Positions 43,152 to 55,331 of a stretch of 64,000 nucleotides of DNA are shown here, one piece after another. The notes under the pieces are model-generated. The model made no database searches, was not told the DNA's origin, and was given only the letters and a program-made list of their open reading frames with translations. Source of the stretch: Epichloe hybrida (lineage: Eukaryota > Ascomycota > Sordariomycetes > Hypocreales > Clavicipitaceae); NCBI GenBank assembly GCA_019022495.1, contig JAFEKR010000001.1:1116001-1180000 (forward strand), read 5' to 3'. Made by a program: the position numbers and the translations under genes. Positions within the stretch are counted from its first letter, which is position 1. Each line of letters begins with the position of its first letter.

Positions 43152-44792
43152 AAAGAATAGTTAGTACTTAATACCTAATAGTATATAGTTAGTAACTTAC
43201 CTAGTGGAATTTTAGTTATATTGCAATTTACTACTAGTTTTTCTTAAGATTTAGCCTCTTTTAAAGCAATAAGCTAATCTTGATAAAGATTTGCATTATT
43301 CTTAATTAGAATAGCTAGCTTTTTAACTTTTCCTATAATTCCTATAGTTTAAATTAGTAATAAATTTATAAAATAAGATATAATAGCTTACCTTGGATAA
43401 GGCCTATAAATTAATCTCTTTCGGATTTTATTAAATTTGAAAATTATTTTGTTAAATAGAATAGAATTTCGCTATTCTTATATTTCTTAATATCTTCTGC
43501 GCTTGTTGTAGCTTTTATAAAGCTAGTAATTATATCTTTAGTAATAATGTTTAAAACATGTGCAATACATCGGATATCTGTAGGTTCTTTAATACTAATA
43601 CTATTATAATTAGTACTAATAAAAGCACTTATAAAAGTATTATTATTAGAACCATTATCTCTAGTAAGACTAAAAGAGGTTAATAGTTAATTAGTATATA
43701 TAGAAACTTATAAAGAATTAATATAACTAACCTTATAATAGATAGTAGTTATATCTTATATAAAGCCATAAGCTAGGTGAATATATCATTTATATATATT
43801 CCAGTATATGTGCTTTTTAAGTTTTTAAATCCTAGTTAATAGTATTAGTATTATAAAAGCTAGGTAATTATAGTTATATAAGTACATACTAAGAAGCTTA
43901 TATTTTAATTGAAAATCTGAAGTTATCTAATTTCTAATAATTCCTAAATAAGACTTTGAATTAAAAGATATCCATATATCTAGTTGTAAAGACATATAGC
44001 CAAAATTTAAAAAGTGCTTATTAAGCTTAATAATAAGCTCTTAGAAGGATTTATTATATAAATTATGGATATTTATAGAAATATTCCAATAATTAAAAGA
44101 AGATATAATATTGGAACTATAATTATTAGCTAAATAATAAGGGATTAAGAATAAGTACTTACTTAAAGTAACTTAGTAATTCTTTAAAAGAATTACTAGT
44201 TATAGTAGTAAAAGATAAGTTATTTTCTAGCATAAATTTTATAGCTAGATTAATAACATTATCTAGTGAGAATTCACTTAAGGGAGGCCTAGGCCTTTTT
44301 TTTGTAAAAAAAGTACTAAGACTTGATTGTAAAGATAGTGAACTTTGGGTTATAAGAGATACTAAATTAGATATAATATTAGTAGTATTATATATAGCTT
44401 AATTAATAAAAATAAGGGAATAACTTACTAGTAATCTTAGTACTTTCTTCTTTCTTAGATATAGTAATAGTAAAATGCCTTGTTTTATAATAGCTAGTAC
44501 CATTAGATAATTGAAAACGTTTAGCTTTACAAGAAAAGCTAAAGGAGCAATTATCTTAAGTACAATAACAGATTACTAATCTTTCCTTATTATAATTAAT
44601 GTCTGAAAGATAATAATTAAATAAGTTATGATTAATAATATAAGCTCTAGTTTTAAAACTATAGCTTAGTTGATTTTCAATATTATTCTTAAATTTCCCA
44701 TTAGAATTACTCTTATTAAAAGAGCTATTAGATTGGGTTTGAGAAATAATATCAGAAGGGGTAAAAACTAAAGAGGTAGTTAATTCAGCCAT
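43152..44792 (-). pseudogene. hAT-1 transposase, N-terminal part
   Basis: ATG at 44790-44792 opens a 78-codon stretch (MAELTTSLVFTPSDIISQTQ at its start) that includes SYSFKTRAYIINHNLFNYYL. The hAT-2 transposase has the similar RAYIYTHNLFNFEL, which supports the start and the frame. Downstream to the gypsy-B1 junction the frame is broken by stops and probably by small introns that I could not all place. With 27812-29202 it makes one gene of about 3 kb. Confidence 0.8.
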
Positions 44793-44967
44793 TTTAGTAA
44801 GGCTATTGGATTTGTAAAGAGTAAATTTTAAGCTTTATAATGGTATAAAGTTTATATCTTAAAGTGTAATATAAGAAAAGATATAAGGATATAAAGTGTA
44901 AAGGAAATAGGGAAGGGAAAGGGAGCTTACTTATAAAGAAAAGGTTCTATTATATAATATATTATAT

Positions 44968-45419
44968 ATAAAGTAAGGGGGTCTTATTACTATAGAACTC
45001 TAATAATACTAATATAAGTAAAAGTAACCTATAATGTTACTACTATAGTAAATAATAGGTTAAACCTAGTTAAATTAATAGTAGGATTCTATTATAATAT
45101 GACTATAGAATTCTATTAATACTAATACAAGTAAAAGTAACCTATAATATTGCTATTATAGGAGAAAACAAGTTAAACCTAGTTATCTTAATAGTAGGAT
45201 TCTATTATAATATTACTATTGAATTCTATTAAGACTAATATAAGTAAAGGTAACCTATAATATTACTATTATAAAAGAAAACAGGTTAAACCTAGTAAAA
45301 TAAATAGTAGGATTCTATTATAATATTACTATAAAATTCTATTATTACTAAATTACAAATATAAGTAAAAGTAATATAGAATTTAGCTATTATAAAAGTA
45401 TAGAATAAAACTAGTTATA
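44968..45419. repeat. 113-bp tandem repeat, 4 units
   Basis: Landmark GTAGGATTCT at 45081, 45194 and 45307 gives an exact 113-bp period; a first, diverged unit starts near 44968. It lies 170 bp upstream of the transposase ATG, in promoter position. Units carry a TTCTATTATAATATTACTAT core and an AGTAACCTATAAT box. Confidence 0.85.
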
Positions 45420-46130
45420 TTTATATTAATAATATATAGAGTATTACACTATAATTAACTTATAGTGTATTTTTTTAAACAAATAATATATATCTAATCT
45501 AGAAAAATATATAGAGATATAAAACTTCTATTTTTAGATAAATTATTAATTTATTATTATAAAACTTTACTAATAGCTCTTTAATTAAAAGTGGGCCCTA
45601 GACTTTAGTATTTTATAGATATTTTTAATTAATATAGTAACGAATATATATAATAATAAGACTATAATTATAAATTAAGAAATTAAAAGTGGGCCTATAT
45701 TATTTACTTATATATAGCTAAAAAATTAAAGCGAATCCGCATTTTTATCTAATCACTAAGGTTATAAGGTGCCTTGCTTCTAGGGTTTAAAATCTAGGTT
45801 TCGAACCCTAGGTTTCGAACCTATAGGCTTTTTATACCTTAGCTCTTATTTGAAATTAAATTTTATTTTTCACAAATTTAACCCACTTAACCACATCTAG
45901 GAAGTGTACATAGGAGGATTCATTATTTATAGAAGAGAGTTTACTTAGGTATATAAGGCTTAGTTCTTAAACCATAAAAATAACACTTAAATTTAGTTTC
46001 TAATATCTAAATAAAGGATAATCCTAGTTTTTTTTTTATATATATATAATAAAGAAATAATCTAAATTAGGATAAAGTAATTTACTTATTAAGATTTATT
46101 ACTAATATTATATAGGTGCTTAAAGATCTA
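45420..46130. other. hAT-1 right non-coding region, unassigned
   Basis: AT-rich, no frame. AAAAGTGGGCC occurs twice (about 45588, 45688). Near 45795-45835 a short double motif (GGTTTCGAACC repeated) resembles a tRNA T-arm but no cloverleaf fits. Confidence 0.5.
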
Positions 46131-46965
46131 ATATAACTTATATTAGCTTATACTAGCTTATACTAGCTTATAATAGCGTAAAATAGCTTAAGATAGCTTA
46201 AGATACCTTAGGATAGCTTAAGATAGCTTATAATAGCTTAGGATAGCTTATACTAGCTTATACTAGCTTATAATAGCTTATAATAGCTTATAATAGCTTA
46301 AGATAGCTTAAGATAGCTTAAGATAGCTTAAGATAGCTTAAGATAGCTTAGGATAGCTTAAGATAGCTTAGGATAGCTTAGGATAGCTTAAGATAGCTTA
46401 AGATAGCTTAAGATAGCTTAGGATAGCTTAAGATAGCTTAAGATAGCTTAGGATAGCTTAAGATAGCTTAAGATAGCTTAGGATAGCTTAAGATAGCTTA
46501 TACTAGCTTAGGATAGCTTAAGATAGCTTAGGATAGCTTAAGATACCTTATACTAGCTTATAATAGCTTATAATAGCTTATAATAGCTTATATAGCTTAT
46601 AATAGCTTATAATAGCTATAGCTTATAATAGCTTATAGCTTATAATAGCTTATATAGCTTATAATAGCTTATAATAGCTTATAATAGCTTATAACTTATA
46701 ATAGCTTAATAGCTTATAATAGTTATAATAGTTATAAGCTTATAATAGCTTAAATATATATAAATATTACTAATATTAATAATACTAAATATAAATACTA
46801 GTAATTATAAGTGTTAAAGTTACTATAGTAAAAGCTATAGTTTTTAATAACTTAGTATTTTAAGGTTTTTAAAAATATTAATATTATAAAAATGTTTTCT
46901 CTTTTGTGTTTTTTTAAAATAATAATAAATATAAAATAATAGTAATTATAGTAATAATAGTAATT
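46131..46965 (+). repeat. minisatellite-core module, copy c
   Basis: This is the longest 10-bp array in the window, about 60 units of TAGCTTAAGA/TAGCTTATAA (46131-46755) with three main unit types interspersed. It is followed by the core (about 46760-46930) and a short AATAGTAAT microsatellite. Same order and direction as copy b, at the other end of the same transposon. Confidence 0.85.
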
Positions 46966-47934
46966 AAGGTTATAAAAGTTATTAAAGCTTTTATAATAAG
47001 TATAATATATTATATAAAACTAAGTCCTAGTATTATTTTTAAAAACAAGTTAAACTTATTTTTTATAGCTTATTTAAGCTATATAGGGTAATTAAAATAA
47101 TACTATTAGTTATCTATTAATAAATTATAAATATTAGTCTATTATATTCTTTCTTTATGTATTATTATAATAAGATATATAAAGTTACTATATATAACTT
47201 CTTAAAGCTTTAGAATTATAAAGCTTAAAGTAATATTTAATTAGTTTAAATAGTAAATAAATAGTTTAAGCTTTTTTTAAGTTCTTATTATATTAATAAT
47301 AATATTAAAGTACTAAGTATATATTCTATTAACTTTTATATATTTATTTAGATTTCTAATTTAATTTAATTATATTAGTTTAGGGTATTTTTTAATTAAA
47401 TTAATAATAAAAATATAAAATAATTAATAATAATAGTAAATAAAATAATTAGAAGGTTTTTCTTAAAGTTATATTAGTAAAATAAAGTAATAAGTATAAT
47501 AGTATTATTAAAAAGGTATAATATTATAAATAACCCTAGTTATAGTAAAATTCTTAAAAAAAAGTAAATATTATAAATTCTATAACTAATTAAGTAAAAT
47601 AGGTAATAATAAAAGCTTCTATATAACTAGCTGTCTTTTAATTCTTATAATAACATTATATAATAAAAAGGCCTACTTTTTTTTTACTAACACTACATTA
47701 TAGTTTTTGTAGTTAACTACACTAACTACACTACAATACAAGTAAAAAAAAACTACAATACACTACACTACAAAAAAAAAAAAACTACACTACACTAACT
47801 ATAAAAAAAAAAACTACAATACACTACACTATAAAAAAAAACTACACTACACTAACTATAAGAAAAAAAAAACTACACTACAAATACAAGTTTTTCCTAA
47901 AAACTACACTAACTACACTACAAACAATACTCTG
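46966..47934. repeat. hAT-1 right terminal region
   Basis: 46966-47450 is AT-rich with no recognisable feature. 47455-47640 is the inverse of 26930-27125. From about 47695 come ACTACACTA motifs separated by A-runs of 8-12, ending in the terminal inverted repeat. Confidence 0.75.
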
Positions 47935-47942
47935 CCTATAAT

Positions 47943-48150
47943 AGGATTAGATTCCTTAATTTTATTAACTTAACCCTTATTTTAAGTATAAACTTTATAC
48001 TTTATATTATTTATATGTAAAGTTTACACTAGTGTAAAGAAAGATAGTATAAAATAGCTACCCTATATTACTTCACATATAATTTGTATTATGCAATGTC
48101 AGTGCAAAGTCTGCACTAGCTCGTGAATCACACCCTTAGCAATATAGGAT
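47943..48150. other. intergenic between hAT-1 and the 270-bp LTR
   Basis: No gene. 48075-48150 is a diverged reverse-complement relative of the family-E-like sequence at 25915-25956, including its dyad (AGTGCAGACTTTGCACT). Confidence 0.5.
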
Positions 48151-48420
48151 TGTCACGGCTTGCACCGAAAGGTTATAAACGAAGTGATAGCTAAGACTAT
48201 TACAGTCACTGCTAGATAGATGCTAGCTAGGGGCGGGTATGTAAAGGTTTTAATCTCTAACCTAGCACTAATAATATATATAGTCTTTAATAAATACCTT
48301 ACTTTATAAGTATATAGCTATCTTATAGCTAGCTAGCCTCTTTATTATCCGCATAGCCTAAAGGTTCTCTAAAGACTTACTTTAATAAACATCCTATCTC
48401 TAACCTTTACACTCCTAATA
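48151..48420 (-). repeat. LTR of family C (270 bp), minus orientation
   Basis: It begins TGTCACGGC on the plus strand and ends CTCCTAATA. The reverse complement matches 59576-59845 over exactly 270 bp. Flanking 5-mers differ (AGGAT, TAATT), so it is not a simple solo LTR. In minus orientation it follows a copia Pol remnant, as a 3' LTR would, but no purine tract precedes it. Confidence 0.75.
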
Positions 48421-50198
48421 TAATTGTCAAGGTAGGGGTGTAAATAGATGATAAAAAGCGTTCGATTTCGGTCAATTAGAGGTGCAAATAGCACCTGACT
48501 TTTATACCTAAAAGGTACATAGTGCGCTATAGTAATAACTAGTCTACAGAGGTACTTCTAATATATTATATTTACTAATATCTAACCTTGCGTTTTATCC
48601 CTATTAATACGCGCTGCCCTTATATAACCTATACTTTAAGGGAGCTTTCCTTAACACACCTCCCTTAGCTAAGATATCTATTAAAGCTAAAGATTATAAG
48701 CATAGGAAGAGATTGCGATAATTTTCTAGTATTATAATTAAGCGGGAATTTCCTATAAGCTAATCTAGTGATAGAATTCCTTATGTATTTACCCTAATAA
48801 AGGCTTTGTAAAGCTATTAGTAAGTATCTTAGAGGTCTTTAACTAATTTACCTTAATATTGCCTAGGGCATATTGCTCTTAAATTCACATTTAATTTATA
48901 TTAAGATACTTTAGACTAGTTTAAAGCCTTCCTTCCTTATGTTCTATAATATAAATTATTTACTTATTATTACACTAGATAATTAATAGAGAAGGGACTT
49001 ATATACTAATATTATAAAGTAGTTTACCTAGAGATATATGCTCTTTTACTCTGTAATTTAATGTAAAGAGCTTTGCTTCTATGCTTAAGGTTATTATATA
49101 ATACTACCTCCTAGACTTTTAATTAATTATAGCTTTATATATAATAAAGACATAGCCTTATATTAATTTCTAAGTATTAGGGTTATTACTAAGAGAGGCA
49201 TTAGTGCTAGAGAAAAGCGTGTAAAAGCTATTTGCTCCTAAGTATTAAATACATAGCTTCCTTGTGTTCTAAGTGTATATTAGAGTAGCCTTTATAAGCT
49301 TAATATGCTTTATTAAAGGGTTTATTATAAAGGAGGCTAGCTTTAAAGCTATAAAGGCTACATTAGGTCTTCTAATAATGTAAAGATAGACTAAAGAGCT
49401 AATAACTACTCTATAGTAATTAATCTCTTCATTAGTGGCCTTACTTTTATTTAGGATAATTATAGCTATTGTTAAAGGTGTTATAATTAAGCTCTTTAAA
49501 TTATTATTAATAATATTAGGGATAAACTTCTAAGCTATCTTTTAAATATATGATTCCTATAATAACTATATCTCTTTAGTATTATAATTCCTAATGATTT
49601 TAATGCCTAGGAATTACTTTAAATTGCCTTAGTCTTTAATATCTAGACTATTTATTAACTACTTATATAGCTCTTTAAATTCTGTTTAAATCCGTTTAGA
49701 AATAGCACTATAATGTTATCTATGTAGAAAAACAGGATAAATCTGCCTTTTGTAAAGATATATAGGTCTTCCTTTCCTTAGATAAAGCTAAGATTTAATA
49801 GGAATTACATTAGGTATAGAAACTATTATTAAGGAGCTTCCTATAGCCTATATAATGCTCTACTTATCTTCTAGAGATAACCTTATGTATTTATACCCTC
49901 TAGTAGCTTATAGAAGATAGGTTCTTTAAGTTCTATATATAGGAAGGCATTCTAAATATTATATTAACACATGTTAAGATTATTAGTATAGTAAATAGCT
50001 AGTAGTATATGTAAAGATTGTAAAGTAAGCGTAGTAGTGTAGTTATTAAGGTTATCCTTTAGTTATTAGTTACCTTAGACTACTATTTAAGCCTTAAACT
50101 CTATAATAATACCTTTTTTATTAGTTTTATACTTAAAAACCTATCTAAGGTTAATAATTTCCTTAAGATTAAATAATTTATCTAGTATATTCTCCTAG
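48421..50198 (-). pseudogene. copia-C Pol remnant (RT, RNase H)
   Basis: The minus strand reads a copia reverse transcriptase (FYIDNIIVLFLNGF; active site YIDN at 49715-49726; INSLDIKD, then FLGIKIIRNYNTKEI, near 49560-49650). RNase H follows (IITLSIEAKLFTLNYRVKEH, near 49080-49140), and a typical copia C-terminus (SFTKPLLG...HKEFYH) near 48740-48850. It is a different family from copia-1. The 300 bp up to the LTR at 48420 are non-coding and less mutated. It is cut on the right by a hAT terminus. Confidence 0.82.
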
Positions 50199-50345
50199 CA
50201 GACAATTGTATGTAGTGTAATTAATGTAGTTTTTAGGGGGTACCTTGTAATTGTAGTTGTAATTGTTACTAGGGTGTAATTAATTAATTGTAATTGTAGT
50301 TGTAATAATTACAATTAATTACAACTACAACTACATAATTACATG
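50199..50345. repeat. hAT-2 left subterminal repeats
   Basis: TTGTAATTGTAGTTG-type motifs appear in direct and inverted copies (for example 50250-50280 against 50305-50335), able to fold back. The right end (55145-55320) has the same motifs. Confidence 0.8.
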
Positions 50346-51079
50346 TAATTGTTACTAAAAATAGAAAACTTATATATAATTAAGATATATTTTTCTTTAG
50401 ATTTTTCTTTATAAACTTAATATTACGCTTATTTTCTTTTATAATTTAGTTATTTAGTTATAATATTTTATAGTCTAAGCTAATTTAGACTATTAAGCTA
50501 ATTATAGGTATATAGTAGCTAAATATAGAATCTTTTAGTCTTATCTTATAGCCTGTTTTTTTTATATATACTATAGGTTTATTTACTTTAATATCTTTTT
50601 TTTTAGATTTACTATTCTTTTTAATATACTTTTTTTACTTTTAATATAGTATATACCCTAAAGAAATTATTTTTTATTATATATAAATAAGACTAAAATT
50701 CTAATAATATTATATAAATATGTATTATTATCTTATTATTAAGAGAATATTTAAATTTATATAAAATAGGAATTCCTAGTTACTTAGCTATTTTATTAAA
50801 ACTATAAATAATTATATTAACTTTTAAGGTTTTTCTAGAAAAAGAATTAGTAAAAATACTTAGAAAAGTTACTTTAAAATAACTTAAATATTTAATAATA
50901 AATATAATAAATATATTTAATATAATTTCTTTAATCTTAAAGATAATAGAAAATAAGCTTTAAAAGTTAGTCTAATAAATTATATTATATATAGCTTATT
51001 TACTTAGTTATATAGTCTTTTAAAAAGTAAGTCTTATATAGTATATTATTTACTTATTAATAGTACTATTAATTAATAT

Positions 51080-51390
51080 ATTAGAATTTTTAAAAATAAA
51101 AAAGAGAAAAGAATTTTATTTTATTAATATTTTAAAAAATCTTAAAATACTAAATAATTAAAAAGTTAAGCTTTTTCTATAGTAATTTACTTATACTTAC
51201 TAGTTTTTATATTTAAATTATTTATTAGTTATTTATTTTTAATTAAACTTTAACACTAGTAATATTATAAGTAATATAAGTAATATAAGTAATATTAGTA
51301 ATATTAGTAATATAAATAATATTAGTAATATAAGCTATTATAAGCTATTATAAGCTATTTTAAGCTATTTTAAGCTATTACTATAATAAG
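51080..51390 (-). repeat. minisatellite-core module, copy d (inverted, short)
   Basis: A core relative at about 51090-51255 (TTAAAAAATCTTAAAATACT, then AATTAAACTTTAACACTA) is followed by short AATATTAGT and TATAAGCTAT units to 51390. It is the most diverged copy and lacks a clear trinucleotide array. Confidence 0.65.
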
Positions 51391-51417
51391 TAACGTAAAA
51401 TAATATAGTAAATACTA

Positions 51418-51827
51418 GAATTAAAGTGAGGCAGTGGCAAATCAGGCTATTAATATAAGAATTAAAGTGGGACAGTGGCAAATCAGGCTATTAATATAAG
51501 AATTAAAGTGGGACAGTGGTAAATCAGGCTATTAATATAAGAATTAAAGTGGGACAGTGGCAAATTAGGCTATTAATACAAGAATTAAAGTGGGACAGTA
51601 GCAAATTAGGCTATTAATACAAGAATTAAAGTGGGGCAGTAGCAAATCAGGCTATTAATACGAGAATTAAAGTGGGACAGTGGCAAATCAGGCTATTAAT
51701 ACGAGAATTAAAGTGGGACAGTGGCAAATCAGGCTATTAATACGAGAATTAAAGTGGGGCAGTGGCAAATCAGGCTATCAATACGAGAATTAAAGTGGGG
51801 CAGTGGCAAATCAAGCTATAGATAGCT
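51418..51827. repeat. 41-bp tandem repeat, 10 units
   Basis: The unit starts GAATTAAAGTGGGACAGTGG and ends in an AAATCAGGC box plus a short TATTAAT spacer. Units begin at 51418, 51459, 51500 and so on to 51787 without length change. GC content and retained CpA are much higher than in the surrounding DNA. It lies about 200 bp upstream of the transposase region. Confidence 0.92.
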
Positions 51828-52029
51828 AAATTTAGAATATTCTAGCTATAGGTATTTTATTTAAGATTTGTAATTATTCTAGATTTACTTTTCTATATAA
51901 TACAAGTAAATCCTCTCTTTTTATCTATTTTACCTTTTTCTTAAACTATTAAAGAATAATTCCCTTTTTATTATAAGCTTATAACTACCCTTATTTATCT
52001 TTAAAATAACCTAATTAACCTTAGATTTT

Positions 52030-55008
52030 TCTTTTGCTCTTTCTAATAATAACTCAGAACCTAGCTACTTAGGCTCTCACGAAAAACTCCCTGAAAATCA
52101 GGATAATTATGTGTTTAGTATAAGAGCCTATATCTATACTCATAACCTATTTAATTTTGAATTATCTAAGATAATTCCTAATAAGGATAGGGTTATTATA
52201 GGCTATTATACTTAACCTAATTATTCTTTTAGCTTTAAAACGAAAGTTAATTGTTTTTAAGCATCTAATAGGGTTTAACACTACAAATTTAAGCATAAAA
52301 ATATTGCTACTTCTTTATCTAATGAAAAAGAACCTAATAAGATTATTAGTAAGTTATAAACCCTTTTTCTTATAATAATCCTATTATCTAATATATATTT
52401 AGTGCCTGAAATTATAGAAATAGTAACAATAGATGATCAATCTTCTATAACGAACTTTATTTCGAAAAAAATAACATCAAAATAATACTCTTTCTAAAGA
52501 GTTTTTACTAGAAAAAGCTATTACTTTAGTTATTAGGTTTATATTACAAAATAACCTAGCTTTTAACGTAATAGATAGTAGCTCTTTTAAAGAACTATTA
52601 TCTTATTATTCTAGGTAAGTAACTTATTTTCTTTTATTACTATTAACTCTAAGCTAATTAAATCTAAGCAATGAGAATAAGGTTTCTTTACTAAATTATA
52701 GAAGTATTATACAAAGAGTTTATTCTTTATATAATGCTTCTAAAAAGGAACTTATTTCTTAGCTAAATTACTAAACATTAAACCTAGGGTCTATATCTAT
52801 TTAATTAGATATTTAGACCTCAACCAATTTAAAATCTTATTTAGGAGTTTTAGCTAGTTAGCTTAACCCTAATTTTAAGCTTAAATATAAGCTTTTAGGT
52901 AAGTTTACTTTTTATATTTAAACTTCTAAAGTTATTAAGCTAATATAATCAGGCTTTAAATATCTCTCTAGCTCACATAGTGAAGCTTATATTTAGAAAT
53001 GCTTTAATAACTTACTTCTTAACTATAATTTAGAAGCTAAGAATATTATAAGGTAAGTTTACTACTTAGTATAATGAATTTTAATATGCTAACGTATTCT
53101 TAAGCTTTACTAGAGATAATGGTTCTAATAATAATACATTTATAACTTCTTATATTAATAAGAATTATAATAATATTATTATTAAACCTCATAATATTCG
53201 ATGTATAGCACATATCCTTAATATTATTGCTAAGGATATTATTATAAAATTTATAAATTTAACATCCTCCTCCGAGAATTTAGAGGAATTTAAAAATAGC
53301 GAATATTTACATTATTCTATCAAAGAATTTCAAGCTATTAAAAATTAACCTAAGGGAAAACTATTTAAATCCTTTGTTAAAGGTAAGTTAAACCAAATTA
53401 TAATATTATATTTATTAACTAACTAACCTTTTTATAAGGTTTATTAGGAAAGCTTAAAAGAATTGCTATTATTATTAAAAATAATCAAGTAATTCATAAA
53501 AAATGGCTTAAAGCTTTAAAAGAAGCTAAAAGACTTAGTCTTATAGCTAAAAATAATAATATTACAAAAATTCCACTTAGTAAGTTAGTTTTCTATTTAA
53601 TTTAATTATAATATTATACTAACTTTTTAACTAGCAAATAAAACAAGATAGAACTCTACTTATTTAATAATTAATACTTCTTTAGAGTTAAAAGAAGCTA
53701 TTAATCTATTAAATAAGTATACTAATATTGCTGCTTTAAAAGATACTATGCCTTTAACCTAAGAATAGGATAATTTAGTAACTTTAAGCAGTATATTAGA
53801 GGTTTTTTATGAACCTACTATTATATTACAAAGTCAAAGATATAATACATTAGGGTTAGTCCCTATTTTTATTATTAGGAGATATAAATATCTTAATAAT
53901 ATAAAAGAAGACTAAATTGCTTATAAAAATGATATAAGTTATATCTTTCTATTACTTAATTAGTGTTTATTATTACTAATATACCTTTAGAAACATTCAT
54001 ATGCTCCATTTAGCTAGGTCTTTATTAATTGCTTAAATATTGGTTTACAAAAGTTATAGAATTACTTTCCTAAAGATATAGAAAGTAACTATAATTTTTA
54101 TAAACCTTATTTATTTGCAATGTTATTAGACCCTAGGCTAAATCTAGCTACAATTAAAAAGACATTAATGGTTAAATAACTAAAGATTAAATTACTTCTT
54201 TTAGATTTACAAAAAGAATATAAAGAGTAAGTATTATATTTTACCTTATAAACTTATAATATCTATATTAAGTTACTAATCTTCTTTTAGAACCTATACA
54301 TTATTTAAAGAAAAACAGAATTCTATCTCTAAATTTAATAATTTAGAGATAGATAGTCTTTCTAATTCAGAAGGCCTAGAAGGGCCATAACTAACACAGA
54401 AAAGCCAATTTTCAGTAGAAATTAGTGGTTCTAATCCTTTACCTAGAACCTTTAATAATCCTAGGCCAAAACCTAGTATAAAGCTTTATAAAGGATTATT
54501 TATAAATAAAAGGGATAAGGCTATACAAAAGACTAGAAAAAACGAAATTTCTAGCTATTTAGGGCTTAATTTAATGGATAATAAGGTAAGTTTTCTCTTT
54601 TTATATATTATATTATATATTTTACTTACTAACTATTTATAGGAAGATATATTTAAATAGTAGGAAAGAAATATTATATCTTTCCCTATTTTAAGTATAT
54701 TAGCTAGGAAATACCTAGCAATTCCTGCTACCTCTAGTGCTATAGAAAGCTAGTTTAACCAGAGAGGAAATATTATTACTAAGCGCCAAACAAAACTAAA
54801 ACATCATATTATTAAGGAATTATTACTATTAAAGAATTAGCTAAAGGAGGATAATATTGCTAATATTAAGCAATATACTAACCTATTTAACTATTATAGC
54901 TTTAAGTTAAATTCATCTAACTTTAAAGAAGACTTAGATCCTGAAAATCCCCAAGATTTATCAGATCTAGAGTCCTCTAGTCATTCTAATAGTGATTTAG
55001 ACTTATAA
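52030..55008 (+). pseudogene. hAT-2 transposase
   Basis: The plus-strand frame begins near 52030. It includes YVFSIRAYIYTHNLFNFEL (about 52110), SSITNFISKK (about 52440), YNFYKPYLFAMLLDPRLNLA (about 54090-54150), and the C-terminal dimerisation domain (LARKYLAIPATSSAIES, then NQRGNIITKRQTKLKH and IIKELLLLKN, about 54700-54840). It ends with an acidic tail and TAA at 55006-55008. Introns with GT...AG ends are visible, for example GGTAAGTTTTC...TTATAG before the EDIF stretch near 54586-54642. Interruptions are fewer than in the gypsy elements; not judged functional. Confidence 0.85.
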
Positions 55009-55331
55009 GCTTTTACTTAATTATTTAGATAGAAATTTATTTATTACTATTACTGTTACTATTACTATTACTATTACTATTACTATTACTATTACTATTA
55101 CTATTACTATTACTATTACTTACTTTTTACTATTAACTATTATTACTATAATAATTACATGTAATTATGTAATTATAATTGTAATTGTTATCTTGTAGTT
55201 ATAATTAATTTGTAATTGTAAAGTCTATCTTGTAATTAATTGTAATTGTAGTTATAGTTGTAATTAATTGTAATTATTACAACTACAACTACACAATTAC
55301 ATTTGTAGTTGTAATTAAATACAATCCTCTA
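55009..55331. repeat. hAT-2 right non-coding end
   Basis: An ATTACT microsatellite (about 55042-55118) is followed by inverted TTGTAATTGTAGTTG motifs to the terminus. Confidence 0.8.

Larger units (their letters stand above)
26670..47934 (-). mobile_element. hAT-1: complete hAT transposon carrying nested gypsy elements
   Basis: The ends CAGAGTATTG (26670) and CAATACTCTG (47925-47934) form the inverted repeat. The flanking 8-bp duplication CCTATAAT is perfect (26662-26669, 47935-47942), diagnostic of hAT. The transposase is on the minus strand, split by gypsy-B1. Without that insertion the element is about 7.3 kb, long for hAT, because about 1.1 kb (left) and 3.1 kb (right) of repetitive non-coding DNA flank the gene. 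Sequence just inside both ends is inverted over several hundred bases (26860-27125 against 47455-47640). Confidence 0.95.
50199..55331 (+). mobile_element. hAT-2: hAT transposon with recognisable transposase
   Basis: The left end CAGACAATTGTAT and the reversed right end TAGAGGATTGTAT are imperfect inverted repeats. The transposase is on the plus strand. The outside 8-mers do not match (TCTCCTAG, TGCAAGCG), and the left flank is copia-C while the right flank is gypsy-B. The element therefore sits at a rearrangement or is the product of one. Length 5.1 kb. Confidence 0.78.

Noticed and set aside
45780..45840. Possible tRNA gene (GGTTTCGAACC motifs)
   Set aside because: The T-loop has an extra base, the motif is doubled, and no D-arm, anticodon arm or acceptor pairing can be drawn.
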